NCBI GenBank assembly: GCA_014529385.2
Contig: CM043953.1
Coordinates: 84,076,342-84,140,341 of the forward strand
Reading direction: 5' to 3'
Origin: Adiantum capillus-veneris
Taxonomy: Eukaryota; Streptophyta; Polypodiopsida; Polypodiales; Pteridaceae
DNA: 64,000 bases
In this document: positions 55,951 through 64,000 of the stretch, piece after piece
Layout of the letters: each line of letters begins with the position of its first letter
Position numbering within the stretch: position 1 is the first letter of the stretch
Made by a program: the position numbers and the translations under genes
The notes under the pieces: generated by a model
Told to the model about the DNA's origin: nothing
What the model saw: the letters and a program-made list of their open reading frames with translations, nothing else
Databases searched by the model: none

Positions 55951-57048
55951 TTGTCAGAGTGTATGTCTCTCCAGGGTCGACCGGGAAAGCGTCGGGCTTC
56001 TGGCTATAGATGGAGAAGTAGTCTAGGTGCAAACCAAAGGAAACTAGTGGGATTGGGGCGATTTAGTGTTAATAAGATGATATAGAGGTGTTTTGAGAAA
56101 ATTGCAAGAGAATATCACAGATCGGATCAGAGTTAATGGCTAAAATCCAATTTAGAATAGATATAAACACTTGATCAAAGTTGGCAATCAGAAGATGTTT
56201 CCATTACTCAGATATTTGGAACCATTTTGCATACTCCAGTGTAGGTATGCCAGCCGCTTTAAAATCCCCCAATCAGATAGTCCGAACCCGTTGGAAAAAA
56301 ATCCGCAGTCTGCCAGTTAAACTTTGATCCCCTAAGTCCTCCTCGTACACTTCTTCCTCTTTGACTTTTCTGTCTCCTCCAAAAAATCTCTCCTCCTCCC
56401 CCCCCCCCGAAACTTTCCTAAGTCCCCAAAAATGGCCTTTTAGGGCGCATCCAAACTCCTATTTTTAGCCCCCCCCCCTCTTTATACAGCTTTTGTATGG
56501 CATGTGTAATCCTGGATTTTCCGTATTTTTTGCCCCCTAGATGCTATTATTAGCTTTCCTTAAGCTCCACGACTCAATACTTGAATACTGGTACTAGTTT
56601 CACTGGCTCTAGACACTGGCACTCAACATAGGCCTCGCTGGAACTCGCACTTGTATTGGTTTTACTGGCTCTAGACTCTGGCATTCAACATAGGCCTCGC
56701 TGGAACTCGCATAGCCATTACTGATAACACTGGTAATGGCCTCATTGGTGATCTAGAACGAGCTCGTGAGCTTGCCCGCGTCCACTGGACTTGCTGGAAC
56801 TGGCCCAGTCGGTACTGGTAACACTGGTAATGGCCTCACTGGTGACGTGGAACAAGCCTGTAAGATTGGCTATGCCCACTAGTCTCACTTGTGATCGAAA
56901 ACAAGCCCATCAGCTTGGCCGTGCTCAGTGGTCTCACTGGTACTGGCGTAGCTGGTACCGGTGACACTATCCATAAGTTTGGAAAAACCTCGAATATGTA
57001 TGCTAATTTGCATCTTTCACCCCGTGCCCGCAAAGCGGCACGATAACA
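55951..57048 (-). repeat. 5' LTR of inserted gypsy element
   Basis: About 1.1 kb. On the minus strand it starts TGTTATCGTGCC and ends ACACTCTGACA. Homologous to 48,785-49,991 over its length, with poly-C runs near 56,400 and 56,470. Confidence 0.85.
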
Positions 57049-57116
57049 CTCCGTTGATGGTAGAGACACATCGTAGACAGGGATACCTGTCCATAGCTCC
57101 TTTAACTCATCAATAA
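57049..57116 (-). pseudogene. CACTA 2: tnp2 central fragment beyond the gypsy insertion
   Basis: Minus strand reads LIDELKELWTGIPVYDVSLP, the Tnp2 segment that directly precedes MWTxHDF. It is the missing neighbour of 48,775-48,113. Its own upstream side is cut by the palindromic block at 57,117. Confidence 0.85.
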
Positions 57117-57646
57117 GAGAGAGGCCCCTCTATTAGAGGGATTTTGGAATGCTTAGTTTCATGCAATGGGCATCCCATTGCATGCAAATAGGCATGCCAA
57201 CATCTCTTTAATAGAGGGACCAAACCCCTCTAATAGTAGAGGGGGCAAATCGGTAGCCCAAAACCCCTCTAATAGAGGGACTAAACTCAAGCCATTTTAG
57301 GTATGAGTTTGGCCCCTCTAGTAGAGGAGCCAAATGGCAAGTCTATTTGACCCTAGCCCAAAACCCTATGTTTATTGCCCTAATTGGCCGTTTGGCCCCT
57401 TTATTAGAGAGGTTTTGGCATGCCTATTTGCATGCAATGGGCAGTCCATTTGGGGAGCCCATTGCATGCAAATCGACATGCAAAAACCCCTCTAATAGAG
57501 GGGCCAAACGGAAAGTCTATTTGACCCTAGTCCAAAACCCTATGTTTTATTGCCCTAATTGGTCGAGGTAAAGGCTCGGTGAGCCCATGGGTTGTCCCCC
57601 ATGCTCATGTTTTTTTGGCCTTGTTTTGCCTCCCCCCTTCAATGTC
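57117..57646. repeat. Palindromic array, left part
   Basis: Repeated self-complementary CCCCTCTAATAGAGGGG and GCCCATTGCATGCAAAT / ATTTGCATGCAATGGGC words form two hairpins of about 110-150 bp (about 57,125-57,225 and 57,390-57,510). The phrase TCTATTTGACCCTAG..CAAAACCCTATG occurs twice (about 57,342 and 57,517). A continuation lies at 61,664-61,860, separated by a later insertion. Confidence 0.85.
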
Positions 57647-57651
57647 CAAAA

Positions 57652-57812
57652 TGTTGACCCAGAGGGAGAGAGCACATGTAGACAAGAGGAGAGAGAGACG
57701 ACACCAACATGTACAATCCCCAAACTGTATGGAGAACACACACTGAGTACAAATATATAGTGGGGACTCCTAGCTATACATAGTATAGGGGTTGGTATAT
57801 ATAGCTCCAACA
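57652..57812 (-). repeat. 3' LTR (161 bp)
   Basis: On the plus strand starts TGTTGACCC and ends CTCCAACA. The adjoining CCCCCACT (57813-57820) is the purine tract on the minus strand. Together with its interior flank it matches 61188-61634. Confidence 0.9.
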
Positions 57813-58344
57813 CCCCCACTCAAATAGGAGTCCCTAACTGTGGATGAAAAAACCCTCGGGGGTACAAGGGAAAAACCCACAGCACCATATACATGCACTG
57901 TTATATTAACAATTATCAAAGTTTACAAAATTCATTTTTGAGGAGCTACATCACTCCATAATATACAATGTGTGATTTCAAGTATCTTTGGAAGTTCACT
58001 AGCCCTATATATACAATTGAATTGGTGAAAATTCTTCAAGATCTTTGAGCAACTTCAATATCTTTGAGCCCCTGTCCACACTACTTGACATTCCCTGTAA
58101 ACAACATCAACTCAAGAAACATATCGAGACGTGAAGGTTAGAGATAACAACATCACATTATCCTTAGAGACGGTTCGCGACGCCGCTCTAGAGATGACAT
58201 AGAAACAAACATAAGACCGATACAATCACATGTGTAGACGGCATAGAAACAAACATAAAATCAATGTAATCACATATGCACACATATATACAAAGCTGGC
58301 ATGTAATACATACATTGGGGTTCCCAAGATCTCAATTACAGTTG

Positions 58345-58780
58345 TCGTCATCATGGCTTACGTACCATGGCATCATGGTGTTCACCATGGCATTAAAGAC
58401 GCTTGGAAAGACTTTGAAATAGCAATCATCATGGCTTTATGTACCATGACATCAGAGACGCTTTCAAAATAAAAAATTTGAAATAGCAATAAGCATCATG
58501 GATTTACGTACCATGGCATCAGAGACGCTTAGAAAAACTTTGAAATATGAATCATCATGGCTTTACGTACCATGGCATCAGAGACGCTTTCAACAAATAA
58601 AACATTTAAAAACAACAATAATCATCATGGATTTACGTACCATGGCATCATGGTTCTCACCATGGCATTTGAGACATTTTCAACAAATCAAATAGTCTAG
58701 CACCAACAATTTCAACAAATCAAAGAAAAGCAATCATCATCATGGCTGTACGTCCCATGGCATCATGGTACTCACCGTGG
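58345..58780. repeat. Tandem repeat with ACGTACCATGGCATCA core
   Basis: About six degenerate units of 60-90 bp, each with ATCATGG..TTTACGTACCATGGCATCA and often GAGACGCTT..AAA. Lies inside the TRIM-like interior. Confidence 0.8.
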
Positions 58781-58928
58781 TAGTCACAAAGTCAATTTAA
58801 TAATCAATTATAAACAGATGATTCCATGGAACAATTGATTTATAAGGCAAAACTCTTAGACAAATAAACAGTCATCTTTGATTAGCTAATATAAACATTT
58901 GCAACCTCTTAGAAGATAAATATACGGT

Positions 58929-59156
58929 CACTTACGATTGGATCTTATTCATAGCCGGTGACAACATGAACATGAACCCATATTTATGTTATCTGGGCAA
59001 GGTTACTTACGATTGGTTCTTATCTATAGCTGGTGACAACATGAACATGAACCCATATTTACGTTATCTGGGCAAGGTCACTTACGATTGGTTCTTATCT
59101 ATAACTGGTGAGAACATGAACATGAACCCATATTTATGTTATTTGGGCAAGGTCAA
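58929..59156. repeat. 75-bp tandem repeat, three copies
   Basis: CACTTACGATTGG..CTTAT, GGTGA(C/G)AACATGAACATGAA and CCCATATTTATGTTAT occur three times at about 75-bp spacing. One plus-strand frame stays open but is probably incidental. Confidence 0.85.
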
Positions 59157-60098
59157 GGTCACTATCGAACAAATTTAAGTGACGACCAAGGCCAAAAAAA
59201 AAGAAAAAGAAAATAGAAGATGGCGTAAACTGCCGGCCATGACAAAATATACTAGGATGCTTCCGTAAACAACTCGCCGAATATACAATAGCGATGCTGA
59301 GTTCGAGAAACAAGGGCGCAAGCATAATAAATCAACCCTTGCAAATCTATGCAAGAAGCAGTGCAGGCCAACAAGAAGATAGAAGCACCTTCTCATAGCG
59401 TCTATGGTCATCGCGACCTGGTTCTGCTCGATGGGAAAGCTTCTCTCTACTCATAAGCATGTATCCAGCAGCTTCGTCACAAGCACGTGCTTATTACAAA
59501 GTCCCAACACACTTTCTAGGGTGGCATGTACCCAGAGATCCGCTCTGCTCCTAAAACGCTGGTCAACCGTCATCCATGCTCGTCACTCTTAAAAAAATTA
59601 TATTATCTTAAAATAACATGCGGTCAGCTATAATTGGCTGTGAATCAAGGTAGCCGCTACCGCTCTGCTCCTAAAAAGCTGGTCATCCATGCTTGTCACT
59701 CTTAAAATAACGTTATATTATTTTAAAATAGCATGCCTACTGCAAATCAAGGAGTGCCCTCCCGGCATAGCTGCCGTGACTGCTGAGATAGGACGGCCTT
59801 TGACGTTATTAATCCTCAACGCTTCCAAGAAGTTATATTTGAACTGCTGATATCAGTCCTTAATGCTTCCAGGAAGTGGAACCGTCCCCCATGAGGACTT
59901 TGGATCAAGACAAGCTGCCTCTTTTGCATGCGTAAACAAGACACTTTTTCTGCAGCGTATACAACAGTTCTGCAATTACGCGAGCATGTACTAACAAGGT
60001 TGAAAAATTAGGCGCACATGGCATACATGCCACGAGTATTTCGGTGTTCTGATCATCATCTAGATTTGCTTCTAGCAGCGAACCATGAGAGTTACGAG
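59157..60098. other. Interior of TRIM-like element, no gene
   Basis: About 940 bp with a short repeat (CTCTGCTCCTAAAA(A/C)GCTGGTCA at about 59,545 and 59,660) and no coding signal. Confidence 0.5.
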
Positions 60099-60309
60099 AG
60101 GTGTGTTAAGTATGGAGCCTGATTTACCCTTGTAATTTTCTGTGATAAAAGCGCACATTTGTAAGGCCCCCATTATGAGGAGAAGCCATCGTGCGTGAAG
60201 GAAAATCACTCACTGGAAACCAAAAATTTTCAAGGACAAGAATCAGGGGCAACTTTAGAGGCCTCGGGGGCGGAGGCCCCCGAGACTTTTTTTTCGCCGG
60301 AATATTATG

Positions 60310-60480
60310 GCCGGCCGGCGGCCGGAAAGTGGTCGGAAAACAACCGGTCAGTTGGTCGGTGGCCGGTAGTCAATGGCCAATGGCCGGTGGTCGGAAGTCA
60401 ATGGCTGGTGGCCGGTGGTCGAAGTCAATGGTCGGTGGCCGGTGGCCGAATTCAATGGCCGGTGGCCGAATTCAAAAGCG
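60310..60480. repeat. GGCCGGTGGYCG minisatellite in the solo LTR
   Basis: Repeats of TCAATGGCCGGTGGCCGAA-type words, next to the perfect palindrome CTCGGGGGCGGAGGCCCCCGAG-like block at about 60,263-60,284. Confidence 0.8.
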
Positions 60481-60597
60481 GACTTGTCTTCTCAAGGGCG
60501 GCCACACATGGGCGGATTGGAGGGTCCGATTTGGACTTATTCGCACAAGGGCGGCTACACATGGCTGTCTCTCATAAGAGAGGGCAGCCCTTTTGGC

Positions 60598-60606
60598 CTA
60601 TAAAAG
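60598..60606 (+). promoter_or_regulatory. TATA box of solo LTR
   Basis: CTATAAAAGG in the U3 part of the LTR, well placed for the element promoter. Confidence 0.65.
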
Positions 60607-60805
60607 GAGGCCATTTCTACACACATTTCAGAGTGTGAAGTTGATGCAACAAGGTGAGTGTGAGGTGGTGAGAGTGAAGCAAGGCGGGAGCTCCGTTAAG
60701 GGTATAATCCCTTTGTAAACTACTTCTTGTTTTGAAGTACTAAAGCCATTGAGTGGCTGCTTTCCCGTGGACGTAGCCCACATTGGGTGAACCACATATA
60801 TCGTG

Positions 60806-60810
<5 letters not shown>

Positions 60811-60849
<39 letters not shown>
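60811..60849. repeat. (CT)n microsatellite
   Basis: About 19 CT units within the solo LTR. Confidence 0.97.
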
Positions 60850-60852
<3 letters not shown>

Positions 60853-61175
60853 CTATAATCTCTTGTGTGTGAAATCTATCTCTCTCCATTAAGTAATCTA
60901 CTCAAAAATCTATTTAGCTACGTCTTATTTCCTAACAAGGTGCAAGGCAGACAACCCACTAGCGAGGCTTAGACTAGAGCATACAATCCACTAGGCTATT
61001 TGTTGGTTCCATCTTTCATCTCTGTGCTTTCACGGTGGTACATGAGCAGGACTACCTCACAGCGCTACCCTTTAAAATCCATCTCACTAATTTTAAGCAA
61101 GCCAAAAAACTATTGAATTTTGCGTGACAATGCTTTACAAATAAATTTATTATCACGAAAGATAAAGACTACTTA

Positions 61176-61187
61176 GCTCTGATACCA
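61176..61187 (-). promoter_or_regulatory. Primer-binding site of TRIM-like element
   Basis: TGGTATCAGAGC on the minus strand, directly after the LTR end ...GGGTCAACA. Matches the 3' end of initiator-Met tRNA. Confidence 0.92.
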
Positions 61188-61348
61188 TGTTGACCCGGAG
61201 GGAGAGAGCGCATGTAGACAAGAGGAGAGAGAGACGGCACCAACATGTACAAGCCCCAAAGTGTATGGAGAACACACACTGAGTACAAATATATAGTGGG
61301 GACTCCTAGCTATACATAGTATAGGGGTTGGTATATATAGATCCAACA
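61188..61348 (-). repeat. Internal full LTR (161 bp)
   Basis: Has a PBS on one side and a purine tract with 3' interior sequence on the other, so it acted as both 3' LTR of one unit and 5' LTR of the next. Confidence 0.9.
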
Positions 61349-61663
61349 CCCCCACTCAAATAGGAGTCCCTAACTGTGGATGAAAAAACCCTCGGGGGTA
61401 CAAGGGAAAAACCCACAGCACCATATACATGCACTGTTATATTAACAATTATCAAAGTTTACAAAATTCATTTTTGAGGAGCTACATCACTCCATAATAT
61501 ACAATGTGTGCTTTCAAGTATCTTTGGAAGTTCACTAGCCCTATATATACAATTGAATTGGTGAAAATTCTTCAAGATCTTTGAGCAACTTCAATATCTT
61601 TGAGCCCCTGTCCACACTACTTGACATTCCCTGTGTGTTGGTATATATAGCTCCAACACAAAA

Positions 61664-61860
61664 CCCCTATCAAACGGCATGCCATTTAGCCCCTCTATTA
61701 GAGGGGTTTCGGCATGTATTTTTGCATGCAATGGGCAGCCCAAACGGACCGCCCATTGCATGCAAATAAGCATGCCAAAACCCCTCTAATAGAGGTGCAA
61801 AACCCCTAGCAAACGGCATGAGCTTGGCCCCCCTATTAAAGGGGTTTTGGCATGTCAATT
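61664..61860. repeat. Palindromic array, right part
   Basis: Continuation of the array at 57,117-57,646: GGCATGCCATTTAGCCCCTC, TTGCATGCAATGGGC and GCCCATTGCATGCAAAT, CCCCTCTAATAGAGG. Forms one hairpin of about 130 bp. Confidence 0.85.
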
Positions 61861-61897
61861 TAGGTTATTTTTGATTTATTTTTTTTCTCTTTTTCAG

Positions 61898-63420
61898 TTG
61901 TGACATGGTTGGGCAAGATGAAGACTTCTTTCGCTCTTTTAGGACAGTCATGGGTTCCTCTTCTGGGAATCCTTCTAGGGGCTCCGGTCCCTATGACCGC
62001 TTCCCTCCTCCTCCTCCTCCTCCTCCTCATTTGGTCCCTATGAATCCGCAGAGAGCCTCATTCTTGCGCATGTAGCAAGATTATGAGCGAGCTTTGCAAG
62101 GGATCTTCTCTTCATATATGCCACATCAGGTGTCCTAGTATGGGATTTCCCCATCACCCTCGGCCATGCCCTCGCAGGCCCCCACTACCTTTCCTTCACC
62201 CTTTCCGTCGGTACCCCCCCCCCCCCCCCCAACTACATTTCCTTCACCCTATTCCACGGTCCCTGCTAATACATTCCCTTCACCATTTCCCTTGGCACCC
62301 TCTTCTATGATTACCTCGCATCAACCCTCCCCACTCTGACCACCAAGCCATCCTAGCCCTCATGGTCATTGATCTTCTTGAGGGCAAAGTGAGAGACATT
62401 GTTCGCCTGGCTCCGGGGCTGACGAGAGTCCACTGACATCAAGTGGAGACGAGGATCAGGGGGAGGCTCTTGCTTCAACGCTTGCTTTGGAGGAGGTGGA
62501 GGAGGATCGTCCACTGACTTGCCAAATCCATGGCACAATTCTAATGTGGAAGTTCCAGATGCCGATGATGATGGCCTATACTATAGGTGTCATCGAGACG
62601 GTGCCCCCGACCTTAGCACAAACAAGCCGCAAGTGCTTCCACAATCACTTGAAGAGCTTGATTCACTCTACCTACACTAATTGCTTCATTGATTGGGAGC
62701 AACAAGATCCTCAGTACACCTGCAATATATTTTTGATACAATGCGGATGCGGTCTCCTAATTGCCAGGGCATGTCTTTTACCACGCAGAGGATGGAAGGT
62801 TTTATCAAGACCTTCCTTCATAATAAACGGTCCACCGTTTGCAAGGTCTCTAAACAAAAACGCCAACACACCAATCTCCAAAAAAGGGTGCTAATATGCA
62901 TGATGCAGAGTGGGAGTTTGCTCTCCAAGAGAGGTACAATGGAGTCAACCATCCTCAACAGAGGCAAGCAAGGGCAGGACAACAAGCTCACAGTTGGGGT
63001 TCTGGAAAAAAGGACGTCTCGAAGGACAAAGTGGTAAGTAGCATTTTTAGTTTTTATTTGAACCTTAATCTTGATGTAAACTAATACTTAATATGCAGGT
63101 AAACATCATATCAAGTGTCAAGGGAGGTGGTGAAGTATCTGAAACGCAACGACGAATATAGTACCTACTTGTGGATGCTCCAACAAGGCCACATCAATCA
63201 AGCACATCTCGACTCTCTCATCAACACCTTGACCACTACCCAAGTACGAAGTCAACCAAAATAATTAATTATTTTGTTGTTTACTTATTTTTATGCTTAC
63301 TAATTATGTGTTTTGCTTTGTTATTTGTATAGACTCGAAGAGGTGGCGCTAATGAGGGCAAGGATGATGAGGGTAGTCAAGGTGACAAGGACGACGAGGG
63401 TGACCAGGGTGACAAGGTAA
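61898..63420 (+). pseudogene. Broken proline-rich gene, possibly TnpA-like
   Basis: After a strong acceptor (TTTTTCTCTTTTTCAG) the frame reads MVGQDEDFFRSFRTVM, a Pro-rich stretch (eight prolines, then PSPFPSVPP), with in-frame TAG at 62073-62075 and 62136-62138, each between otherwise open codons. Later parts in other frames include LIHSTYTNCFIDWEQQDPQY and MHDAEWEFALQERYNG (62,895-63,030) up to a donor GTAAGT. Further exons follow at about 63,100-63,260 (YLWMLQQGHINQAHLDSLIN) and 63,332-63,416 (GDKDDEGDQGDK). The layout suggests the accessory protein of a CACTA-type element, but no diagnostic domain was recognised. A run of 17 C at 62,214-62,230 lies within it. Confidence 0.4.
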
Positions 63421-63424
63421 CCAT

Positions 63425-63816
63425 TTGTAAGCATTGACAAGGTTCATACTATCCTTAAGATGTACTCCTTGCATCCATCTAGCATCTTCAAAAGGATAAT
63501 TTTTGAACTTAATAAGATACCGTCCGATAATCTTACAATGTTGTAGTATCTTTTCTTCATGGTTCCAAAGGATAGTTTTGGATTGTAACACCTCTTCTTG
63601 GTCTTCTACTTTTGGAGGGTCTTCAATAATTGTTTCTCTTGGTGGCTCTCCTTTGTAGGGCTTAAGTAGGCTCACATGAAAAGCATTGTGTATGAGCCAA
63701 TGGTTGGGCAACTTGAGTTGATAAGCCATGTCATTGATTGGCTTCAAGATGTGAAAAGGACCATAGTATATTTTTTCTAATTTAGCATAATACTCACTAT
63801 GACATTTGGAGCACAT
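63425..63816 (-). pseudogene. Gypsy integrase C-terminus and chromodomain fragment
   Basis: Minus strand: YYGPFHILKPINDMAYQLKL with HNAFHVSLLKPYKG (GPF/Y module), then an acidic linker and LIKFKNYPFEDARWM, a chromodomain-like segment. About 130 codons open. Both ends stop abruptly against unrelated sequence, so this is a fragment of a third gypsy element. Confidence 0.8.
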
Positions 63817-63879
63817 TGCCGCTCAGATAGACAGACAAAAACAAAGGAAAAGTTCAAGTCAAAAAATCTCGGGGGCGGT

Positions 63880-64000
63880 AATGCTCGAGTCAATGCTTGC
63901 GGTAATGGTCCTTCAGCAATGCTTGCGGTAATCGGCCTGGCTACATTTCCGCGGCACTTACTGCCAGTATTACCGCAACGATTACCGCTCACGCGAGTAT
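63880..64000. repeat. GCGGTAAT/ATTACCGC-rich block at window edge
   Basis: At least five GCGGTAAT or ATTACCGC words (for example GCTTGCGGTAATGG, GTATTACCGCAACG, GATTACCGCTCACG). Same word set as 19,690-19,905. Probably a subterminal region of a DNA transposon that continues beyond the window. Confidence 0.55.

Larger units (their letters stand above)
48785..57048 (-). mobile_element. Degenerate Ty3/gypsy element inserted in CACTA 2
   Basis: Minus-strand order: 5' LTR 57048-55951, gag, protease, RT, RNase H, integrase, purine tract, 3' LTR 49991-48785. LTRs share long stretches (for example AATAGATATAAACACTTGAT and AACCTCGAATATGTATGCTA) but have diverged strongly, so the insertion is old. Its outer flanks are two halves of one tnp2 gene, which confirms the boundaries although no clean 5-bp target duplication is visible. 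Confidence 0.9.
60104..60937 (+). mobile_element. Solo LTR with target duplication
   Basis: 834 bp starting TGTTAAGTATGG and ending TTTCCTAACA, flanked by AGGTG on both sides (60099-60103, 60938-60942). Contains TATAAAAGG at about 60,600 and a copia-style U5 with CCCGTGGACGTAGCC...GGGTGAACCACA. There is no interior, so the parent element was removed by LTR-LTR recombination. Unrelated to the surrounding element. Confidence 0.92.
57652..61658 (-). mobile_element. Non-autonomous, rearranged LTR element (TRIM/LARD-like)
   Basis: The whole unit is flanked by the 5-bp duplication CAAAA (57647-57651 and 61659-61663). On the minus strand: a 23-bp stump of a 5' LTR (61658-61636, TGTTGGAGC...CCAACA), about 285 bp of 3' interior, purine tract, a full 161-bp LTR (61348-61188), PBS, about 3.4 kb interior, purine tract and a 161-bp 3' LTR (57812-57652). 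It is thus a partial tandem dimer in one insertion. No coding domain; the interior holds tandem repeats and a nested solo LTR. Confidence 0.9.

Noticed and set aside
48785-57048. Target duplication for the gypsy element
   Set aside because: Flanks (TTTGA or similar on the left, CTCCG on the right) do not match; left as unresolved, borders rest on LTR homology and the split tnp2.
60191-60640. Overlapping plus-strand frames in the solo LTR (up to 147 codons)
   Set aside because: Produced by the GGCCGGTGG minisatellite, which stays open in all three frames; LTR context argues against coding.
57652-61658. Two independent elements rather than one insertion
   Set aside because: Only the outermost ends share a 5-bp duplication (CAAAA); the internal LTR has element sequence on both sides.
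1-64000. tRNA, rRNA or conserved host genes
   Set aside because: No cloverleaf A/B-box pair, rRNA core or familiar housekeeping protein was recognised on either strand.

Overview
The window reads as nuclear DNA of a land plant with a large, repeat-dominated genome. Evidence: short GT-AG introns (75-95 bp), En/Spm (CACTA) tnp2 genes with the plant-type DUF4218/DUF4216 order, Ty3/gypsy elements including chromoviruses, L1-like LINE tails, and LTR elements primed at the plant initiator-Met site TGGTATCAGAGC. A seed-free plant such as a fern is my guess because of the unusual DNA-transposon proteins, but this is inference. No conserved single-copy host gene was recognised, and no rRNA, tRNA or CRISPR was seen.

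Layout. 1-3.77 kb: decayed chromovirus pol and the start of its 3' LTR. 5.2-7.2 kb (minus): multi-exon gene remnant with a ParB/sulfiredoxin-like GNHR motif. 7.2-8.5 kb: two long hairpins. 9.4-18.3 kb: the most interesting block. It holds a spliced DDE-type transposase-like gene and a histone H3-like gene on the plus strand. Two spliced genes of unknown function converge on them from the minus strand. Between the two pairs lies an inverted repeat about 780 bp long that contains two palindromes of about 180 bp each. I read this as one candidate large, undescribed DNA transposon carrying a captured histone H3, but I could not find its ends.

19-23 kb: tandem duplications, microsatellite, a LINE tail and repeats. 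23.27-28.89 kb: structurally complete non-autonomous LTR retrotransposon (two LTRs of about 1.03 kb, PBS, PPT, TSD TTGAG, no pol). 29-32.6 kb and 40-43 kb: several 5'-truncated LINE copies. 32.65-37.3 kb: CACTA element 1 with an internal deletion. 37.5-40 kb: LINE reverse-transcriptase remnant. 43.0-43.4 kb: relic of a chromovirus related to the first one. 46.5-48.8 kb plus 57.05-57.1 kb: CACTA element 2, whose tnp2 is split by an 8.3-kb degenerate Ty3/gypsy element (48.8-57.05 kb).

57.1-61.9 kb: palindromic repeat block entered by a rearranged, TRIM/LARD-like element (TSD CAAAA), itself entered by another LTR element now left as a solo LTR (TSD AGGTG). 61.9-63.4 kb: broken proline-rich, possibly TnpA-like gene. 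The window ends in a gypsy integrase/chromodomain fragment and GCGGTAAT-rich repeats.

Most coding sequences are broken by frameshifts and by TAG/TGA codons where Gln/Arg is expected, as methylated-cytosine decay would produce. Boundaries were read by eye. Splice sites and family assignments are inferred from translation, not from searches.
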